A stretch of DNA of 30,674 bases from Phytophthora quininea (lineage: Eukaryota; Oomycota; Peronosporomycetes; Peronosporales; Peronosporaceae), in the NCBI GenBank assembly GCA_011947345.1, contig JAAVTG010000784.1:1-30674 (forward strand), read 5' to 3'. The notes beneath the pieces were generated by a model. It was not told the origin of the DNA, searched no databases, and saw nothing but the letters and a program-made list of their open reading frames with translations. Below, in pieces: positions 29,398 through 30,674 of this stretch (its first letter is position 1; the number at the start of each line of letters is the position of its first letter). A program made the translations under genes and the position numbers.

Positions 29398-30674
29398 ATG
29401 TTCCGACGCAAACTGGCCAACACCCACGCGGTGGCGGTGAGTGAACACGACGCAGATCCGACGACTACGCCAGCGCCAAGTCCCGGCAAGATGGAGGAAG
29501 GCGTCGTGCCCAAACCAGAGCAGTCGACCAAAGTGCCGCCCAGCCCAACCGGACGGACGTTTGCTTCTCGAGTGAATCGAGCCAGCAGCAGCAAAGCGTC
29601 GGCGACTGAACCTCCGTCTCCGTTGCTGCGAACCTTCACGTGGACGAGATCCACCGGCAGTTTACTGAGGCTCGCGACCGAAGGCTCGACCATCAATGTG
29701 CTGCGGATGTCCCTGTTTGAGATGCACGATCGAATGCGGTATCGCTGGGTGCTGCATCCGCAGTCTCCGTTCAAGACGCTCTGGGACCTCATCAGTGCGC
29801 TTGCAGTGGTGTATTACTCGTGGATCATCCCCTTCATGTTGTGTTTCGACTGGTACGAGCCATCTGCCCGGACCAAAGTTTTTATGAAGGTGTTGGACGC
29901 GTGGGGAGCTCTAGACATTCTGCTTCGCTTTCGTACGGGAATTATCGAGTGCGGCGCGGTGGTGATGAACCCCACAGTGATCCGCAACACCTACGTGCGC
30001 TCCATTTGGTTCCCGATCGATATCGCGTCCACGTTTCCGTTCGAGTATTTTATTAAAGACGACGCGACCAGCATCTCCACAAGGAAAACCATCAAGATGA
30101 TCAAGTACATTAAGTTACCGCGACTGCTACGTCTTGGTCGGTTCTTCAAGTACCTCAAGCGCTACAAACGCTACTCGGGTCTCACGATCGTATTGAATAT
30201 TGTCGTGTTCACCGCTCACGTCGCTGGGTGTATCTGGGTAGCCATTTTGAGGCCGTGTGCCAACCCAGTTGAAGCTGCCCACCAGCACTGCGTGAGTGGC
30301 AGCGAACTTACCATCTACTGGGTCGCTTTCCACCACGGCATGGTGTCTTTGCTGGGCGTGTCCGCTATGCACGTGGAAAATAGCGAACGATTTCTCAGCG
30401 GTGGCTTCGGATACTCGCCCAGCGATGATTTAAACAGCATGGTCTTCATCTGGTCCAGCGCAGTCTCCGTTATTGGCAACATCATCCAGGCAGTGCTCTT
30501 TGGGACGATCATCAACCTCGTGCAAAGGTATTTGCTTCATTCCATTGCTGGGTAGAAAGGTTTTGCTCCAACCTCAATTGTTTCATGCAGTTGGAACAGG
30601 GCTGAAAACGCTTTCCGCAAGAAGATGGACCACGTCACGCACGAAATGGAAGCTTTGAGCTTGCCCAAGCCGCC
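29398..30674 (+). CDS. Voltage-gated ion channel, CNG/EAG/HCN-like, 5' part
   Basis: A six-span cation channel subunit, cut off by the right edge. Exon 1 is 29398-30527, a GT-AG intron is 30528-30590, and exon 2 runs from 30591 to the edge. A long Ser/Pro/Thr-rich cytosolic N-terminus (about 120 residues) is followed by S1 (LWDLISALAVVYYSWIIPFML), S2-S3, a basic S4 (KTIKMIKYIKLPRLLRLGRF), S5 (LTIVLNIVVFTAHVAGCIWVA) and S6 (SSAVSVIGNIIQAVLFGTII). Exon 2 (SWNRAENAFRKKMDHVTHEM) matches the start of the C-linker, so a cyclic-nucleotide-binding domain is expected beyond the window. The pore helix IYWVAFHHGMVSLLGVSAMHVE lacks a GYG or GFG selectivity filter. A GTG at 29377 is in frame upstream, but ATG 29398 is the natural start. 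Confidence 0.85.

Noticed and set aside
1..30674. Searched for RXLR or Crinkler effector genes, as expected in plant-pathogenic oomycetes.
   Set aside because: No frame combined a signal peptide with an RxLR-EER or LFLAK motif.

Overview
The window looks like oomycete nuclear DNA, most likely Phytophthora or a close relative. It has short GT-AG introns (mostly 59-86 nt), closely packed genes on both strands and class-typical protein families: a plant-FRO-like ferric reductase, a patatin/TGL lipase, a multipass cyclic-nucleotide phosphodiesterase and MULE and CENP-B/pogo transposon relics. There is no bacterial operon logic and no rRNA or tRNA gene that I could see. The genus is inference from gene style, not from a marker gene.

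Layout. 1-930 (-): a broken second copy of a MINPP-type histidine phosphatase, running off the left edge. 1178-3334 (-): a seven-exon gene joining an RNA polymerase II CTD-interaction domain (CID) to two CCCH zinc fingers. 3335-10600 is a repeat-rich, gene-poor block: a decayed CENP-B/pogo-like transposase (about 4365-5540), a broken unrecognised gene (5749-6353), unrecognised decayed coding sequence, and a nearly complete Mutator-like element (8117-10441) with terminal inverted repeats and an 8-bp target-site duplication. From 10606 onward the window is gene-dense: intact MINPP phosphatase (+), ferric reductase/NADPH-oxidase-like protein (+), three tandem small zinc-binding paralogues (-), membrane-anchored purple acid phosphatase (-), membrane J-protein (-), 3',5'-cyclic nucleotide phosphodiesterase (+), cysteine dioxygenase (-), patatin-like lipase (-), aspartate/glutamate racemase (+), CCDC174-like coiled-coil protein (-), and the 5' part of a voltage-gated, CNG/EAG-like ion channel (+).

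Most genes are independent housekeeping or signalling functions. The one shared theme is phosphate handling at membranes or in the secretory route: two MINPP copies and one purple acid phosphatase. Gene pairs are tightly packed: divergent J-protein/phosphodiesterase (258 bp) and CCDC174/channel (141 bp), convergent phosphodiesterase/cysteine dioxygenase (82 bp) and racemase/CCDC174 (76 bp).

A striking cross-cutting observation is that several otherwise well-preserved genes carry single-base frameshifts, nearly all cured by adding one base to a G/C homopolymer. This points to homopolymer undercalling in the source assembly rather than to mass gene death. Coordinates below are for the sequence as given; where a reading frame needs such a correction I say so.
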